Assembly: GCA_938003605.1 (NCBI GenBank)
Contig: CALKYD010000082.1
Location: forward strand, 1-5,266
DNA length: 5,266 nucleotides
Source: an uncultured Sulfolobales archaeon
Lineage (GTDB): Archaea > Thermoproteota > Thermoprotei_A > Sulfolobales > Desulfurococcaceae
Reading direction: 5' to 3'
This document shows positions 4,496-5,266 of this stretch, in pieces. Each line of letters starts with the position of its first letter. Positions within the stretch are counted from its first letter, which is position 1. The notes under the pieces are model-generated. The model worked only from the letters and a program-made list of their open reading frames with translations, was not told the origin of the DNA and made no database searches. Made by a program: the position numbers and the translations under genes.

Positions 4496-5266
4496 ATAAT
4501 AACCATTAGCGCTGACTCCACTAGTGCTGCAAGTGCTAACACTAATAGTGCTTCAATAGCTTTACGGAAGGTCTTCCTTAAGCCCCACGCAAAGGATCTA
4601 AATGATGTCGATACCGCTATAGCGTACGCTAGGAGCTCCAGGGGAGTGTGGGGCATTGCGAGTACACTTAATGCCTCAAGATCTCTAGACATCATTAGCC
4701 CTAGGTAGAAGGCAGTATTCCCTATAGCTAGGCCAAGCACTAGTGGGCCAAGCAAAGGCACTAAACCTATTAGCATAACCCTCAAGTTGTTCTGAAATAT
4801 GAAGAGCATTGTCTCGGAAAAACCAGCTTTAGATATAGGCTCATACTGATTCAGGAAGTACTCTAGGAGTGAGGCATAGTTAATTGATGAAAGAAAGCTG
4901 GTTACTCCTACTAACATCAATACATAGTACTCTGAAAGCATTACTCCAAGAACTTGCAGAGTAAAGCTCCTCTCCCTAAGTGAGTAAGCTATGAGAGCTA
5001 TGAGAATTGATGAAACTGCAACATTAATGGGGTACACAGGGATCTTCAGTACGGCTGGAGCAATCAATAAAAGTGAAGCAACTAGGCAGAAGACTACTCT
5101 GCTGGGCCCAGAGTACTTAATGCTCCCACCATCACTTATGGACAGCTTTAAGTGTATGGAGTTTACGTGAATATTGAAGTTTTTAACAACTCTGTAAGCC
5201 CAAGCAACTGCCCAAAACCCAAAGGTCACTGCAGTTAGCAGTAAGTCGAAGAGGAGGTTTAACGAA
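4489..5266 (-). CDS. SpoIIM/DUF95-type multi-pass membrane protein, 5' end outside the window
   Basis: The frame stays open to the right edge, giving at least 258 residues. GTG 5229 is a possible start, but it has no SD site, and the upstream codons (SLNLLFDLLLTAV) continue a membrane helix, so the gene probably begins beyond the window. Numbered from GTG, hydrophobic segments lie near 1-12 (extending upstream), 44-63, 66-84, 91-115, 150-180 (a hairpin around N171), 196-210 and 222-245. The C-terminal half has SpoIIM hallmarks: QNNLR (146-150), a Pro/Gly-rich helix, GN at 170-171 and PHTPLEL at 193-199. SpoIIM-like proteins in archaea have no known sporulation role; some sit beside regulatory or metalloprotein genes. 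The N-terminal part, with LLTAVTFGFWAVAWAYR, faintly recalls DUF4234-type membrane domains. The gene leads directly into the HAD gene. Confidence 0.75.
   Translation of the reverse strand, partial: SLNLLFDLLLTAVTFGFWAVAWAYRVVKNFNIHVNSIHLKLSISDGGSIKYSGPSRVVFCLVASLLLIAPAVLKIPVYPINVAVSSILIALIAYSLRERSFTLQVLGVMLSEYYVLMLVGVTSFLSSINYASLLEYFLNQYEPISKAGFSETMLFIFQNNLRVMLIGLVPLLGPLVLGLAIGNTAFYLGLMMSRDLEALSVLAMPHTPLELLAYAIAVSTSFRSFAWGLRKTFRKAIEALLVLALAALVESALMVIMR

Overview
The window looks like a piece of a thermophilic archaeal chromosome, most likely Thermoproteota (Crenarchaeota). The evidence is very tight gene packing, GTG and TTG starts, Shine-Dalgarno (SD) sites reading into GGAGGTGAT, AGA/AGG arginine and ATA isoleucine codons, TTTAAA-type TATA candidates, and proteins whose best-remembered relatives are hyperthermophile enzymes. 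No RNA gene, CRISPR array, insertion sequence or attachment site is visible.

Plus strand, 1-2425: a redox cluster. The last 30 codons of an unidentified protein overlap a DUF1667 iron-sulfur protein (90-458). A short spacer (459-559) follows, holding a T-rich tract and a perfect 15-bp tandem repeat built from TATA-like TTAAA elements. Then come three overlapping genes: a ferredoxin-like protein with two [4Fe-4S] motifs (560-1045), a BFD-like [2Fe-2S] protein (1027-1305) and a DAO-family flavoprotein (1295-2425). This F-X-B order is that of the dye-linked L-proline dehydrogenase genes (pdhF, pdhX, pdhB) of Thermococcales. The flavoprotein would oxidise an amine or imino acid, and the small proteins would carry electrons to a second flavoprotein, perhaps the one cut off at the left edge. 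The substrate cannot be fixed from sequence.

Minus strand, 2522-3574: a zinc-dependent medium-chain alcohol dehydrogenase that converges on the redox cluster. Its normally invariant catalytic-site Glu is Gln. It has a candidate TATA box of its own in the 3593-3758 spacer.

Minus strand, 3759-5266: a two-gene operon. A multi-pass SpoIIM/DUF95-type membrane protein runs off the right edge without a convincing start, and a HAD-family hydrolase follows it. The hydrolase's ribosome binding site overlaps the membrane gene's stop codon. Their joint role is unknown; the tight linkage suggests they work together.

The most unusual points are the DUF1667 gene placed directly ahead of the F-X-B genes, the tandem repeat between them, the Glu-to-Gln change in the dehydrogenase, and the extra N-terminal membrane region on the SpoIIM-like protein.
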